A DNA stretch of 64,000 bases from an uncultured Selenomonadales bacterium (GCA_937901445.1 CALDHY010000030.1:1-64000); one strand, 5' to 3'. Numbered from the stretch's first letter, positions 33,053-41,791 are shown. Notes: a model not told the origin generated them from the letters alone. A program made the numbers and translations.

Positions 33053-34105
33053 ATGAAATGTATTCAAGCGAGTTACATAAAAAATTTTCAGTGCAACGGC
33101 AAAATTTGCGGCGCGCGTTGTTGCAGGGATTGGCGAATTATCGTTGACGAGGAAACTTACGATAAAATTTCTGAACTTGACACGGCGGCGCGGGAAGAAA
33201 TTTTTCAACATACAGAATGGGTTGAAGATGAAGTTGAAGGCGTCGATATAATGGTTTTAAAACTGCGCGAAGACGGCGTTTGCTCGTTGCTGGATGAAAA
33301 AGATTGCCTTTGCAGTTTGCAGAAGAATCACGGCGAAGATTATTTAACGGCTATTTGTCAAAGTTTCCCGCGCGTTACTTACAAACTTGACGAAGATTTT
33401 TTTGAACAGTCAATGACGCTAACCTGTCCGCTTGCCGCAAATTTAATTCTGCTTCCAACGGAGCCAATAACTTTTACTGAAACTGAAAATGTTACGGCGC
33501 GGGCGATTATCGGTTTCAAAAAAAGAATTTCACGCCCTGCTGAAGATTTTTTTAATATTCAAATGCAGGCGGTAAAACTTTTGCAGGATAAAAATATTTC
33601 GATTAATCAACGCTTAAAAAATCTTTGCGAAATGTTTTACAAACAAACTTTGCCGGACGCCAAATTTAATTTTCAAGTTCACGCCGAAATTTTGACAGAA
33701 ATTTTTTTGAAAACTTATGGCGCAAATATCAGCCGCGCGCAAAAAAAATCTTTACGCCAAAATTATTTTTCCTACCGTGAAAGAATCCTCGCGCAGGTTT
33801 ACGAAAATTTTAATAATGTGCTAGAAAATTATCTGGTCAATGAATTCTTTATGCGCTGTTATCCCTGCGCCTACAGCGGCGGCGAATTTCACAATGTCAA
33901 AATTTTTATCACGGCGTACAGGATTTTGGAATTTTCGCTGGTACTTTCTGCCATTGCAAAAAAAACTTTGAACGTCGAAGAAATTATTAAAGTGATTTAT
34001 TCCGTGAATGATATGCTTGACCACAGTCAGGGCGGTATGGAAGAAATTGTAAATTTTGCGAAAGGTTGCAACGCCGCTGATTTTGTGATAAAAATGCTTG
34101 GGTGA
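33053..34105 (+). CDS. FliB-like protein (flagellin lysine-N-methylase family)
   Basis: 350 residues with the N-terminal cysteine pattern of FliB-family proteins: FQCNGKICGARCCRDWRI, then CSLLDEKDCLCSLQKNHGEDYL and CQSFPR, TLTCPLAA. In Salmonella FliB methylates flagellin lysines, and the cysteines suggest a metal or Fe-S site. No flagellar genes are in the window, so the substrate here is unknown. AAAGGTG precedes the ATG. The last bases are followed immediately by recG (4-base spacing), so the two form an operon. Confidence 0.8.
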   Translation: MKCIQASYIKNFQCNGKICGARCCRDWRIIVDEETYDKISELDTAAREEIFQHTEWVEDEVEGVDIMVLKLREDGVCSLLDEKDCLCSLQKNHGEDYLTAICQSFPRVTYKLDEDFFEQSMTLTCPLAANLILLPTEPITFTETENVTARAIIGFKKRISRPAEDFFNIQMQAVKLLQDKNISINQRLKNLCEMFYKQTLPDAKFNFQVHAEILTEIFLKTYGANISRAQKKSLRQNYFSYRERILAQVYENFNNVLENYLVNEFFMRCYPCAYSGGEFHNVKIFITAYRILEFSLVLSAIAKKTLNVEEIIKVIYSVNDMLDHSQGGMEEIVNFAKGCNAADFVIKMLG

Positions 34106-34109
34106 TAAA

Positions 34110-36200
34110 ATGAGTAAAACTGAATTTGAATTTACAGACAGTGTAATGTACGTTAAGGGCGTCGGTCCCAACCGCGCAAAGGCACTTGAAAAACTAAAGA
34201 TTTTTACAATGTACGACCTGTTGACGCACTACCCGCGCACTTATGACGATCAAAGATATATAACGCCAATATCGCAGGCAAGGATTGATGAACAGGGCGT
34301 TTTTATCGGCACGCTTTACAATATAAATCTGCGCGAAACTTCCAGATTAAAAATTCTTTCGGCAACGTTAAGCGATTCAAGCGGCAGTATTAAAGTTATG
34401 TGGTTTAATCAGGAATATCTGCAGAAAAAACTTTTTACCGGTACGCGAATTATGATAGTCGGCAAAGTCAAATTTGACACGTGGAACGGTTGCTTGGCGA
34501 TTAATCAGATTAATTCTTTCGCAATTTTGGAGCCCGGCGAAAAAGTTACACTTGGATTAAAGCCGGTTTACCCTGCAACTGCCACAATAAATCAAAGTGT
34601 TTTTCGCACGGCAATTCAAAATTTGCTTGAAAAAATGCCGCCAATAAAGGAAATTCTCCCTGCGCAAATTCTCAAAAAACTAAACTTAATGCCGCTTGAT
34701 ACGGCAATGAGACAAATTCATTTTCCAAAAGACGCGGCAACTTTAGGGCAAGCGCGGCGCAGATTAGCATTTGATGAATTATTTTTGATTCAGTGCGGCT
34801 TAATGTTAATCAAGCGTCAAAATACTGAACAAAAACTCGGTATCACTTGCAAAAAAAACGGCGCACTTGTAAAAAAAGTTTTTGAAAGTTTGCCCTTTAC
34901 TTTGACTGACGATCAACTTAAAACTTTTAAAACCGTCGCGCAGGATATGGAAAGTAGCCTTCCAATGCGCCGCTTGATTCAAGGGGACGTCGGCTCCGGT
35001 AAAACTGTTGTTGCAATGCTTGCACTCGTTAAGGTTGTAGAAAACGGCTGGCAAGGCGCGTTAATGGCTCCTACCGAAATTTTAGCCGTTCAACATTACA
35101 ACACTTTTACACAAATGCTTGAAAAGTTCGGAATAAGAATCGGCTTGCTTAGTGCAAAAGTTACACGCTACAAAAAAACTCGTGAAGAAAATTACAGTAA
35201 AATTGCCAATCACGAATTTGATATTGTAATTGGAACGCACGCGCTTATACAAGACGCCGTACAATTTGCAAAACTCGGACTTGTCATAACTGACGAACAA
35301 CACCGTTTCGGCGTCACTCAACGCGCAAATTTGGGCAAAAAATCTGAAGTTGTTCCTGATATGATTGTAATGACAGCAACGCCAATTCCGCGCACAATGA
35401 CTTTGACTGTTTACGGCGATTTAAACGTTTCACTGATTAAGCAAATGCCGCCCGGTCGCAAGCCGATTAAAACTTCAGTAAAAACCGTGCGCAGTCGAAA
35501 AACAGTTTATGAATTTGTGCGGAGCGAAATTTTAAAAGGGCGTCAAGCTTACGTTGTTTGCCCGCTTATTGAACGCAGCGAATCAGAAAGATTCAATTCT
35601 GTTGACCCTGCAACCGAAATTTACGAAATGTTGAGCAGGGGAATTTTTAAAGATATTTCCTGCGCGCTGATTCACGGCAAAATAAATCCCCTCGAAAAGG
35701 ACGAAATTATGACGCGCTTTCACGACGGGAAAATTAAATTGTTAGTTTCAACGACGGTTATTGAAGTCGGCGTCGATGTACCGAATGCAACGGTTATGGT
35801 TATTGAAAATGCCGAGCGTTTCGGACTTTCGCAACTGCACCAACTGCGCGGGCGCGTCGGGCGCGGCTCCGAAAAATCTTACTGCATTTTAATTTCTGAC
35901 AGCAAACAGGGCGCAGCGGGCGCGCGGCTTGATTTAATGGAGTCTACCAACAACGGCTTTGAACTTGCTGAAGAAGATTTAAAATTACGCGGTCCCGGAC
36001 AATTTTTCGGCGAATCTCAACACGGCTTGCCGGATTTAAAAATTGCAAATGTTTTTCGTGACATTGAAACTTTGATTGAGGCTAGGAACGCCGCAGAAAC
36101 TTTTGTAACTTCAGAATCTGATTTAAGTTATTTTGCGGGCTTGAGAAAAAATCTTGCGCTTGCTTACGGCGATAAATTCAACCAAATTAATCTTGCTTGA
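34110..36200 (+). CDS. recG: ATP-dependent DNA helicase RecG
   Basis: RecG regresses stalled replication forks and branch-migrates junctions. 696 residues with an N-terminal wedge/OB domain (VGPNRAKALEKLKIFTMYDL, IGTLYNINLRE), helicase motif I GDVGSGKTVVA, DEQHRFGV, TATPIPRT, motif V STTVIEVGVDVPNAT and motif VI QLRGRVGRGSEKSYCI, plus the C-terminal GPGQFFGESQHG. The start at 34110 has GGGTGAT upstream. The promoter of the next small gene begins inside the recG stop codon. Confidence 0.97.
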   Translation: MSKTEFEFTDSVMYVKGVGPNRAKALEKLKIFTMYDLLTHYPRTYDDQRYITPISQARIDEQGVFIGTLYNINLRETSRLKILSATLSDSSGSIKVMWFNQEYLQKKLFTGTRIMIVGKVKFDTWNGCLAINQINSFAILEPGEKVTLGLKPVYPATATINQSVFRTAIQNLLEKMPPIKEILPAQILKKLNLMPLDTAMRQIHFPKDAATLGQARRRLAFDELFLIQCGLMLIKRQNTEQKLGITCKKNGALVKKVFESLPFTLTDDQLKTFKTVAQDMESSLPMRRLIQGDVGSGKTVVAMLALVKVVENGWQGALMAPTEILAVQHYNTFTQMLEKFGIRIGLLSAKVTRYKKTREENYSKIANHEFDIVIGTHALIQDAVQFAKLGLVITDEQHRFGVTQRANLGKKSEVVPDMIVMTATPIPRTMTLTVYGDLNVSLIKQMPPGRKPIKTSVKTVRSRKTVYEFVRSEILKGRQAYVVCPLIERSESERFNSVDPATEIYEMLSRGIFKDISCALIHGKINPLEKDEIMTRFHDGKIKLLVSTTVIEVGVDVPNATVMVIENAERFGLSQLHQLRGRVGRGSEKSYCILISDSKQGAAGARLDLMESTNNGFELAEEDLKLRGPGQFFGESQHGLPDLKIANVFRDIETLIEARNAAETFVTSESDLSYFAGLRKNLALAYGDKFNQINLA

Positions 36201-36224
36201 CAAAAATTTTGTTTGAAATAAAAT
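36197..36224 (+). promoter_or_regulatory. Promoter of the Fst-like toxin
   Basis: A perfect TTGACA (36197-36202), 16 bases, TAAAAT (36219-36224). The transcript would begin near 36231. Confidence 0.8.
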
Positions 36225-36271
36225 AAACACTGTTACCGCCCCTATACCGGTAAGGGTAGGAGGTGATAGCA

Positions 36272-36373
36272 GTGGATATCTTGATTGATGTCTTAGAAAT
36301 GATCGGAGCTAATCTGATTTCCAAAATCATCTGGAATAAGATTAAAAAGTACTTCGACGACGAAACGCGGTAA
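36272..36373 (+). CDS. Fst/par-like type I toxin peptide
   Basis: A 33-residue peptide, VDILIDVLEMIGANLISKII then WNKIKKYFDDETR, from a GTG start behind a full anti-SD match AGGAGGTGAT (36258-36267). The N-terminal two thirds are hydrophobic/amphipathic and the tail is charged (FDDETR). This is like the 33-residue Fst toxin of plasmid pAD1, which has a membrane segment and a charged tail. TTACCG/CGGTAA (36233-36253 region) can fold just upstream of the ribosome-binding site. The expected action is membrane insertion when not repressed by the antisense RNA described below. Sequence identity to Fst itself is low; the call rests on size, architecture and RNA layout. Confidence 0.7.
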   Translation: MDILIDVLEMIGANLISKIIWNKIKKYFDDETR

Positions 36374-36395
36374 CATTTGCCGTAGCGTTGAATAA

Positions 36396-36493
36396 ACGCA
36401 ACCCCCGAACCATCTCGACCAAGATTGGCTAGGGGGTTTTCTGCGTCTGTGATAACTTAGATATTTTGATTGATGTATTGTATTTTTATTTAT
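36396..36493 (-). ncRNA. Convergent antisense antitoxin RNA (RNAII-like)
   Basis: On the minus strand TTGCAA (36528-36523), 17 bases, TAATAT (36505-36500) would start a transcript near 36493. It runs toward the toxin gene and ends at the shared hairpin 36400-36440. Its 5' region is complementary to the GATATTTTGATTGATGTAT copy at 36460-36478, which nearly repeats the toxin translation-start segment GATATCTTGATTGATGTCT (36275-36293). The RNA could therefore pair with the toxin mRNA at both the terminator and the start region, as in the par locus of pAD1. Confidence 0.65.
36400..36440 (+). terminator. Shared bidirectional terminator of the toxin-antitoxin module
   Basis: AACCCCC (36400-36406) pairs with GGGGGTT (36432-36438), with an inner CCATCT/AGATTGG pairing, and TTTT follows on the plus side. 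A second small hairpin GCGTT/AACGC lies at 36385-36399. Confidence 0.75.
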
Positions 36494-36531
36494 GATGAAA
36501 TATTATCATAGAAAAAATTTTTTTGCAAGAT

Positions 36532-37338
36532 TTATTTTAAATTTAAAATTTCGTGCGCCGCCTCGACAGTCGAATTTATTTTTTCGGCAAAATTAATTTC
36601 CTGCGCGCCGGGATTTTTGGACAAGTAACAAAGATATTCAATATTGCCTTCAGGACCTTTAATTGGCGAAAAATCTAAGCCGCAAATTTTAAATCCTAAA
36701 CTTTGGGCGAAATTTAAAACGTACTCGATAACTGCCGAATGAATTTTTTTATCTTTGACAACGCCCTTTTTGCCGACGTTTTCACGCCCCGCCTCAAATT
36801 GCGGTTTTATTAACGCGGCAACTTCCCCCGTATCACTAAGCAATTTAAAGGCAACCGGTAAAACTTTATCAAGCGAAATAAAAGCAACGTCAACCGACGC
36901 AAAATCCAAAATATCCGGCAAACTTTCAACATTGCGAATATTTGTGCGTTCAAGATTTACAACGCGGTTATCATTGCGCAATTTCCACGCAAGCTGCCCG
37001 TAACCAACATCAATGGCGTAAACTTTTTTTGCGCCGTGCTGTAACATGCAATCTGTAAAGCCGCCGGTTGACGCGCCAATATCCGCCGCAATTTTATTTT
37101 CCAAATTTAACTTGAAAACTTCAACGGCTTTTTGAAGTTTGAAACCGCCGCGACTAACAAAGGGCATATCTTCACCAAGAATTTTTATTTCAGAATCAGC
37201 GGCAACCAAAGTACCGGCTTTATCGATTTTTTGCCCGTTGACTAAAACTTTTCCCATCATAATTAGCGACTTAGCGCGGGCGCGACTTTCGCAAAAATTT
37301 TTTTCTGTCAGTAAAACGTCAATTCGTTCCTTGCTCAT
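36532..37338 (-). CDS. tlyA: TlyA-family rRNA 2'-O-methyltransferase / hemolysin-like protein
   Basis: 268 residues: an N-terminal S4 RNA-binding domain (ERIDVLLTEKNFCESRARAK, MMGKVLVNGQKIDKAG) and an FtsJ-like methyltransferase domain (AADIGASTGGFTDCML, YAIDVGYGQLAWKL, FISLDKVLPVAF, ALIKPQFEAGRENVGKKGVV). TlyA proteins methylate 16S/23S rRNA ribose in mycobacteria; the target here is unproven. It lies downstream of dxs in the usual Firmicutes order ispA-dxs-tlyA, interrupted by one unknown gene and a heptad repeat. Confidence 0.92.
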   Translation of the reverse strand: MSKERIDVLLTEKNFCESRARAKSLIMMGKVLVNGQKIDKAGTLVAADSEIKILGEDMPFVSRGGFKLQKAVEVFKLNLENKIAADIGASTGGFTDCMLQHGAKKVYAIDVGYGQLAWKLRNDNRVVNLERTNIRNVESLPDILDFASVDVAFISLDKVLPVAFKLLSDTGEVAALIKPQFEAGRENVGKKGVVKDKKIHSAVIEYVLNFAQSLGFKICGLDFSPIKGPEGNIEYLCYLSKNPGAQEINFAEKINSTVEAAHEILNLK

Positions 37339-37366
37339 ATTTTTTACCTAAATTCAACTTACAAAT

Positions 37367-37411
37367 TTCCTAACCCTTAGCCCCTAGCCCCTAAATCCTA
37401 ATCCCCAAATC
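37367..37411 (-). repeat. Heptad-type array between the unknown gene and tlyA
   Basis: CCTAACCCTTAGCCCCTAGC-type units, overlapping the 3' end of the 37391 gene and supplying its stop codon. Confidence 0.65.
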
Positions 37412-38005
37412 CCATTCGGCGGGCCAAAATCTTTCAGCCATATCTAAAACCGGCGCGACCAATTCTCTAACGTTTATAATTCGTTTCAGTTGCCAAAAAT
37501 TTTTTTCAACTTCGACAAACTCAAATTGAAAATTCAAAGTTCCCCAAATTTTGCCGTAATAAGAATTATCGCCGGAAATTTCGACTTCAGCAACTGCGCG
37601 GGAATTTTCGACGGTAATTTTTTTTGTATTGGAAGTTAGAGCCTTTAACATTTTTGAAAGTTCGACGGCGCAAAAATCTATTGGTGCGGCAGTAAAACTT
37701 TTCGGCGGCGTCAAATTTTTATTGAAGTAAGCCTTCATTACCCGCGTTACAAATCCCAAATGCACGCCTCGAAACTTTGAATTGTAAAAGCGCAAAACGC
37801 CCGCGCCGAATTTAAAAAATAAATCGTGCGGATATAGTTTGTGAAATTTCGCGCAGTTTTTAGCCAATTCGTCAGTAACCTCTTCGTAGCCTTCGTCCAA
37901 AAATTTTTTCACGTCAACATAGCGCGTCAACTTTTCGTAGTCCCGCTCGTTTATCGCCGCCCGCATTTCTTCAAGCGTATTTCTAAAAATTTCTTCCCTG
38001 TCCAT
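37391..38005 (-). CDS. Hypothetical protein, 204 residues
   Basis: Not recognised with confidence. A soluble protein without signal peptide. The N-terminal helix (REEIFRNTLEEMRAAINERD) is followed by KLTRYVDVKKFLDEGYEEVT, and the end is beta-rich (WGTLNFQFEFVEVEKNFWQL and KRIINVRELVAPVLD). This pattern is loosely like DUF2939 or SnoaL-like domains. The start at 38005 follows GAGG; the upstream TTG at 38017 is part of that site. It is encoded between dxs and tlyA, with the stop codon inside heptad repeat DNA. Confidence 0.6.
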   Translation of the reverse strand: MDREEIFRNTLEEMRAAINERDYEKLTRYVDVKKFLDEGYEEVTDELAKNCAKFHKLYPHDLFFKFGAGVLRFYNSKFRGVHLGFVTRVMKAYFNKNLTPPKSFTAAPIDFCAVELSKMLKALTSNTKKITVENSRAVAEVEISGDNSYYGKIWGTLNFQFEFVEVEKNFWQLKRIINVRELVAPVLDMAERFWPAEWDLGIRI

Positions 38006-38014
38006 ATTTTTCCT

Positions 38015-38054
38015 CAATTCCCTAATCCCCAGCCCTTAGCCCTTAGCCCCTAAA
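38015..38054 (-). repeat. Heptad-type array at the dxs stop codon
   Basis: CCCTAATCCCCAGCCCTTAG-type units; the final dxs codons (LGAKG and stop) are read from the repeat. Confidence 0.65.
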
Positions 38055-39892
38055 ATTGCGTTAGCAATTTGTTCAGCCGTCAAGCCGCAAAGTTTCAAAA
38101 GTTCGGCGCGTGTACCGTGTTCAACAAATTTATCGTGAATACCGAACCTTAAAAGCCGCGTCGAAATATTTTCATCTTCCAAAAATTCAGCAACCGCCGC
38201 GCCAAATCCCCCGCTCAAAGTTCCCTCTTCAATCGTAACTAAAAGTTTTGAAGTTTCAGCCGCCAAAATATTTTTGTCAAGCGGCTTGATAAATCTTGCG
38301 TTAATGACGTTTACCGGAAAATTTAAAATCTGCGCGACTTCCTGTGCAACGCTTACCATACTTCCAACAGCAAAAATCGAAACTGCCGCGCCGTCAATTT
38401 TTTTTACATATTCAGCTTTTCCCCAATCTAAATTTTGTGGAATTTCATCAACTGCCGCGCCGCTGCCACTGCCGCGAGGATAACGTATCGCCACAGGATT
38501 TTCTTGCTTGACTGCCGCAAAAAACATTTGGCGCAATTCGTTTTCATCTTTTGGAGCCAAAATATTTATGTTGGGAATTGTACGCAGAAAAGCCATATCA
38601 AACGCGCCGTGATGAGTTGCGCCGTCTTCGCCTACAAGCCCTGCCCTGTCAAGGCAAAAAATTACCGGCAATTTCTGTAAGCAAACATCGTGAAGAATCT
38701 GATCATAGGCGCGCTGAATAAACGTCGAATAAATCGCAACAACAGGACGCAAGCCGCCCGCCGCCATTCCTGCCGCCAAAGTTACGGCGTGTTCTTCAGC
38801 TATTCCAACGTCAAAAAATCTGTCGGGAAATTCTTGAGAAAAATTTTTTAAGCCCGTACCTGAAGGCATCGCCGCCGTTATCGCCACGATTTTTTTATTT
38901 TGCCGCGCAATGTCAACAATCGCCTTGCTAAAAATTTCTGTGTAAGTTGGCGGTGCAGGTTTTTTAAAAATTTCGCCGGTGTCAAGATTAAACTTGCCGA
39001 CGCCGTGAAATTTTTCAGGCGAATTTTCGGCGGGCTTGTAGCCTTTGCCTTTCGTAGTGTGTACGTGAATCAAAATCGGCTCGTCTAAATCTTTAATTTT
39101 TGAAAAAATATCCTGCATTATGTGAATATCATGCCCGTCAATCGGTCCAAGATACGTAAAACCTAACGCCTCAAAAATCGTACCCGGCACAATCGCAGAT
39201 TTTAAACCGTACCGCACGGAATTAGCCGCCGTCAAAATTTTATCGCCAATATCTGAAATTGGAAGATTTTTTATAAAATTCTCGAAGTCTCTTTTGGCGC
39301 GGCGATATTGCGGATTGAGGCGAACTTCAGAAAGATATTCAGAAAGCGCGCCAACATTTTTTGCGATTGACATTTCATTATCGTTTAGAATTACGATTAA
39401 ATTTTTTTTGAGTTGCCCCGCGTGATTCAACGCCTCAAACGCCTCGCCGCCGGTAAGTGCGCCGTCGCCAATAACCGCTATAACTTTGCCGTTTTTATTT
39501 TGAATTTCTTCAGCAAGCAACAACCCTAACGCCGCGCTAATCGAAGTTGACGAATGCCCAACGCCGAAAAAATCGTACGGCGATTCACTGCGATTGGGAA
39601 AACCCGTAAGCCCGCCAAATTTTCTTATTGTATGAAAACTGTCTCGACGCCCTGTTAAAATTTTGTGCGTGTAAGCTTGATGTCCAACGTCCCAAACAAT
39701 TTTATCTTTGCCAAAATTAAAAACCGAATACAACGCCAAAGTTAATTCAACCGTTCCCAAACTCGGCGCAAGGTGCCCGCCGTTTTTCGACACTGTTTCC
39801 AAAATCAAGTGCCGAATTTCCGACGCCAATATTTTTAATTCTGACAGCCGCATTTTTTGAAGTTCGGCGGGCGATTTTAAACTTTCTAACAT
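38036..39892 (-). CDS. dxs: 1-deoxy-D-xylulose-5-phosphate synthase
   Basis: DXS condenses pyruvate with glyceraldehyde 3-phosphate using thiamine diphosphate, the entry step of the MEP isoprenoid pathway. 618 residues: GGHLAPSLGTVELTLAL, WDVGHQAYTHKILTGR, the ThDP motif VIGDGALTGGEAFEALNHAG through NDNEMSIAKNVG, then the transketolase pyrimidine domain (DVGIAEEHAVTLAAGMA) and the C-terminal domain. The start codon shares one base with the ispA stop (TAATG), so the two are translationally coupled. Confidence 0.97.
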   Translation of the reverse strand: MLESLKSPAELQKMRLSELKILASEIRHLILETVSKNGGHLAPSLGTVELTLALYSVFNFGKDKIVWDVGHQAYTHKILTGRRDSFHTIRKFGGLTGFPNRSESPYDFFGVGHSSTSISAALGLLLAEEIQNKNGKVIAVIGDGALTGGEAFEALNHAGQLKKNLIVILNDNEMSIAKNVGALSEYLSEVRLNPQYRRAKRDFENFIKNLPISDIGDKILTAANSVRYGLKSAIVPGTIFEALGFTYLGPIDGHDIHIMQDIFSKIKDLDEPILIHVHTTKGKGYKPAENSPEKFHGVGKFNLDTGEIFKKPAPPTYTEIFSKAIVDIARQNKKIVAITAAMPSGTGLKNFSQEFPDRFFDVGIAEEHAVTLAAGMAAGGLRPVVAIYSTFIQRAYDQILHDVCLQKLPVIFCLDRAGLVGEDGATHHGAFDMAFLRTIPNINILAPKDENELRQMFFAAVKQENPVAIRYPRGSGSGAAVDEIPQNLDWGKAEYVKKIDGAAVSIFAVGSMVSVAQEVAQILNFPVNVINARFIKPLDKNILAAETSKLLVTIEEGTLSGGFGAAVAEFLEDENISTRLLRFGIHDKFVEHGTRAELLKLCGLTAEQIANAILGAKG

Positions 39893-40770
39893 TATTTATT
39901 CCGTCCGATTAAATATTTTACAATTTCGCGCAGAAAATCAGCCTCCGCGCCAAAATCTTTCAGTGCGTCAATTGCTTCATTTACGGCGGCTTGTGCAAGA
40001 TTTTTAGCCGTGTCAATCGAAGTCAAAGTTACATATGTTGACTTGTTATTTTTGGCGTCACTGCCGACGGGCTTACCCAAATTTTTTTCATCGCCGATAA
40101 CGTCCAAAATATCATCCGTAATTTGAAAGGCAAGCCCAAATTTTTCGGCGTAAATTGTAAGCGCGTCAAGTTGCATTGAATTTGCGCCCGCCAAAATTGC
40201 GCCGCTGCGAATTGCCGCGCGGAAAAGTGCGCCGGTTTTTCCCATGTGCATTTTTTTCAGCGTTGCCATATCGATTTTTTTATTTTCAGATTCAAGGTCG
40301 ATTGACTGCCCGCCGACCATACCGCTTGCGCCCGCTGCCGCGCTGATTTCTTGTACAACTTTCAACAAAATTTCCGGCGAAATATTTTCTTGCCGCGTCA
40401 TAACTTCAAATGCCAATGTTAAAAGTGCGTCGCCCGCCAAAATCGCCGTTGCCTCGCCAAAAACTTTGTGGTTAGTCAACTTGCCGCGCCGGTAGTCGTC
40501 GTTGTCCATTGCCGGCAGGTCGTCATGAATCAGCGAATATGTATGAATCATTTCTATTGCGCTTGCAACGGTTAAAAATTTTTCGCCCGTGTTGTTGACT
40601 GCATCCGCCGCCGCCATTAAAAGAATTGGGCGAAGTCTTTTGCCGCCGCTCATTAAGCTGTATTCCATAGCCTGTGCGAGTATTTCTTCAAGTGCGGGAT
40701 TTTTTTTGAGTTCGATTAACAAATTTTTTTCGACAAGTGCCGAGCGATTTTTCCATAAATCCATAAACAT
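39892..40770 (-). CDS. ispA: Polyprenyl (farnesyl) diphosphate synthase IspA
   Basis: It makes farnesyl/geranyl diphosphate from C5 units for undecaprenyl and quinone side chains. 292 residues with GGKRLRPILLMAA, the first Asp-rich motif LIHDDLPAMDNDDYRRGK, GQSIDLES, and the second Asp-rich motif QITDDILDVIGDEKNLGKPVGSD (its start QITDDILDVIGD). The ATG at 40770 has AGGAAG nine bases upstream; the longer frame lacks a site. It leads the ispA-dxs-tlyA unit. xseA/xseB, often upstream of ispA in Firmicutes, are absent here. Confidence 0.95.
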   Translation of the reverse strand: MFMDLWKNRSALVEKNLLIELKKNPALEEILAQAMEYSLMSGGKRLRPILLMAAADAVNNTGEKFLTVASAIEMIHTYSLIHDDLPAMDNDDYRRGKLTNHKVFGEATAILAGDALLTLAFEVMTRQENISPEILLKVVQEISAAAGASGMVGGQSIDLESENKKIDMATLKKMHMGKTGALFRAAIRSGAILAGANSMQLDALTIYAEKFGLAFQITDDILDVIGDEKNLGKPVGSDAKNNKSTYVTLTSIDTAKNLAQAAVNEAIDALKDFGAEADFLREIVKYLIGRNK

Positions 40771-40937
40771 AAAATCAAGCTTCCTAATCTTGAAAAATTC
40801 CAATGGTATAAAATAATTTGTAACTTCAGCCCGTCATCGGTTTTTAGTTGGAAGTGAAAATTTAGGAAGAGTTGGCAAACGCGGAATAAACTTTGAATAA
40901 CTTCAACCTTTGACGTGAAAAACCCTGACGGGCGTCA

Positions 40938-41013
40938 ATGCACTTTCTTTTGGTACTTTTCTTTTTGCTTTGGAAAAGAAAAGTACATTTAAGAAATAAA
41001 AAGAAAGAAAGTA
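40938..41013 (+). repeat. GTACTTTTC hairpins related to the dispersed repeat
   Basis: GTACTTTTCTTTT...AAAAGAAAAGTAC is nested in a longer ACTTTCTTTT...AAGAAAGAAAGT pairing, resembling the opening hairpin of the 13748 and 44417 elements but without their GC-rich part. It lies in the 291-base ispA-nusB gap, in which nothing else but the nusB terminator is visible. Confidence 0.5.
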
Positions 41014-41025
41014 CATTTAAATAAC

Positions 41026-41050
41026 AAAAAAACCGGACTTGGGCGTCCGG
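41026..41050 (-). terminator. Terminator of the Asp23-nusB operon
   Basis: On the minus strand CCGGAC pairs with GTCCGG and seven T follow, just after the nusB stop. Confidence 0.85.
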
Positions 41051-41061
41051 CTGATAAAATT

Positions 41062-41502
41062 TCAATTTGCTATTGCGTTGAGAACGCCGTTGACGAATCG
41101 CCAAGAATCGTCTGTGCCGTACTTTTTCGCAAGTTTCACAGCTTCATTTATTGCGACGCCTGCAGAAACTTTTTCTTCGGCGAATTTCATTTCATATACG
41201 GCAAGCCGCAAAATATTTCTGTCTGCCGATGCCAATCTTGAAAGCGTCCAATTCTTTTTCAAGTAAGATTTTATAATTTCGTCAATTTCTTCAAGATGCG
41301 CCATTACACTTTTAACAGTTTCGCCTACGTAGCCGAGATTTTTTTTCGTCAAGACTTCGTCTTCGTCAAATTCTTCAGCCGCGTCAATAGCTGTACCTAT
41401 TGCAAGTCCTTCGTAAATTTCGCGCTCTTCCGGTTCTCCGTGATTAAAATCTAACTGAAACAAAGCTCTAAAAGCCGTTTCGCGTGCAAATGTACGACTC
41501 AT
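41062..41502 (-). CDS. nusB: Transcription antitermination factor NusB
   Basis: NusB binds boxA RNA with S10 (NusE) in rRNA antitermination. 146 residues: SRTFARETAFRALFQLDFN, the helical core, LASADRNILRLAVYEMKF and VAINEAVKLAKKYGTDDSWRF all match. The start at 41502 is preceded by AGAGAG; the longer frame to 41565 would overlap the DUF2273 gene. It is the last gene of the Asp23 block, as in many Firmicutes. Confidence 0.95.
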   Translation of the reverse strand: MSRTFARETAFRALFQLDFNHGEPEEREIYEGLAIGTAIDAAEEFDEDEVLTKKNLGYVGETVKSVMAHLEEIDEIIKSYLKKNWTLSRLASADRNILRLAVYEMKFAEEKVSAGVAINEAVKLAKKYGTDDSWRFVNGVLNAIAN

Positions 41503-41515
41503 TTTTTTCAACTCT

Positions 41516-41782
41516 CTAGTTAAAATATTTCCAATATCTGAAACGTTCGGGAACGGTATTTTCAATCGCCTTCAGCGTTTTGTCTACCAAATCGTCGCCT
41601 TCCTCAAAACGCGAGCCGATATACAAGCCGATTATTCCGCAGAAAAAAGCAAACAAAGTGTTAAACAAGCCGAAAGACAAAATCGCCACGCCACATAATA
41701 TTCCGCCTATAAATCCAAATTTCCGCGTCGGATAAGTCTCAAACGCCAATTTTACAAGATTTTTTACTTCTCTCCACATCAT
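41516..41782 (-). CDS. DUF2273 small membrane protein
   Basis: 88 residues with two membrane helices (FGFIGGILCGVAILSFGLFN and TLFAFFCGIIGLYIGSRF) and a charged tail. This is the DUF2273 pattern found in Asp23/AmaP clusters. It may help anchor Asp23-type proteins at the membrane; no activity is known. AGGCGG lies before the ATG; 41779 is an equally possible start. Confidence 0.8.
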   Translation of the reverse strand: MMWREVKNLVKLAFETYPTRKFGFIGGILCGVAILSFGLFNTLFAFFCGIIGLYIGSRFEEGDDLVDKTLKAIENTVPERFRYWKYFN

Positions 41783-41791
41783 TTTCACCGC

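Noticed and set aside
33053..33211. Long minus-strand reading frame covering the FliB start
   Set aside because: Only the last 74 codons (from 32977) have a ribosome-binding site and family similarity; the upstream part is antisense to the FliB-like gene.
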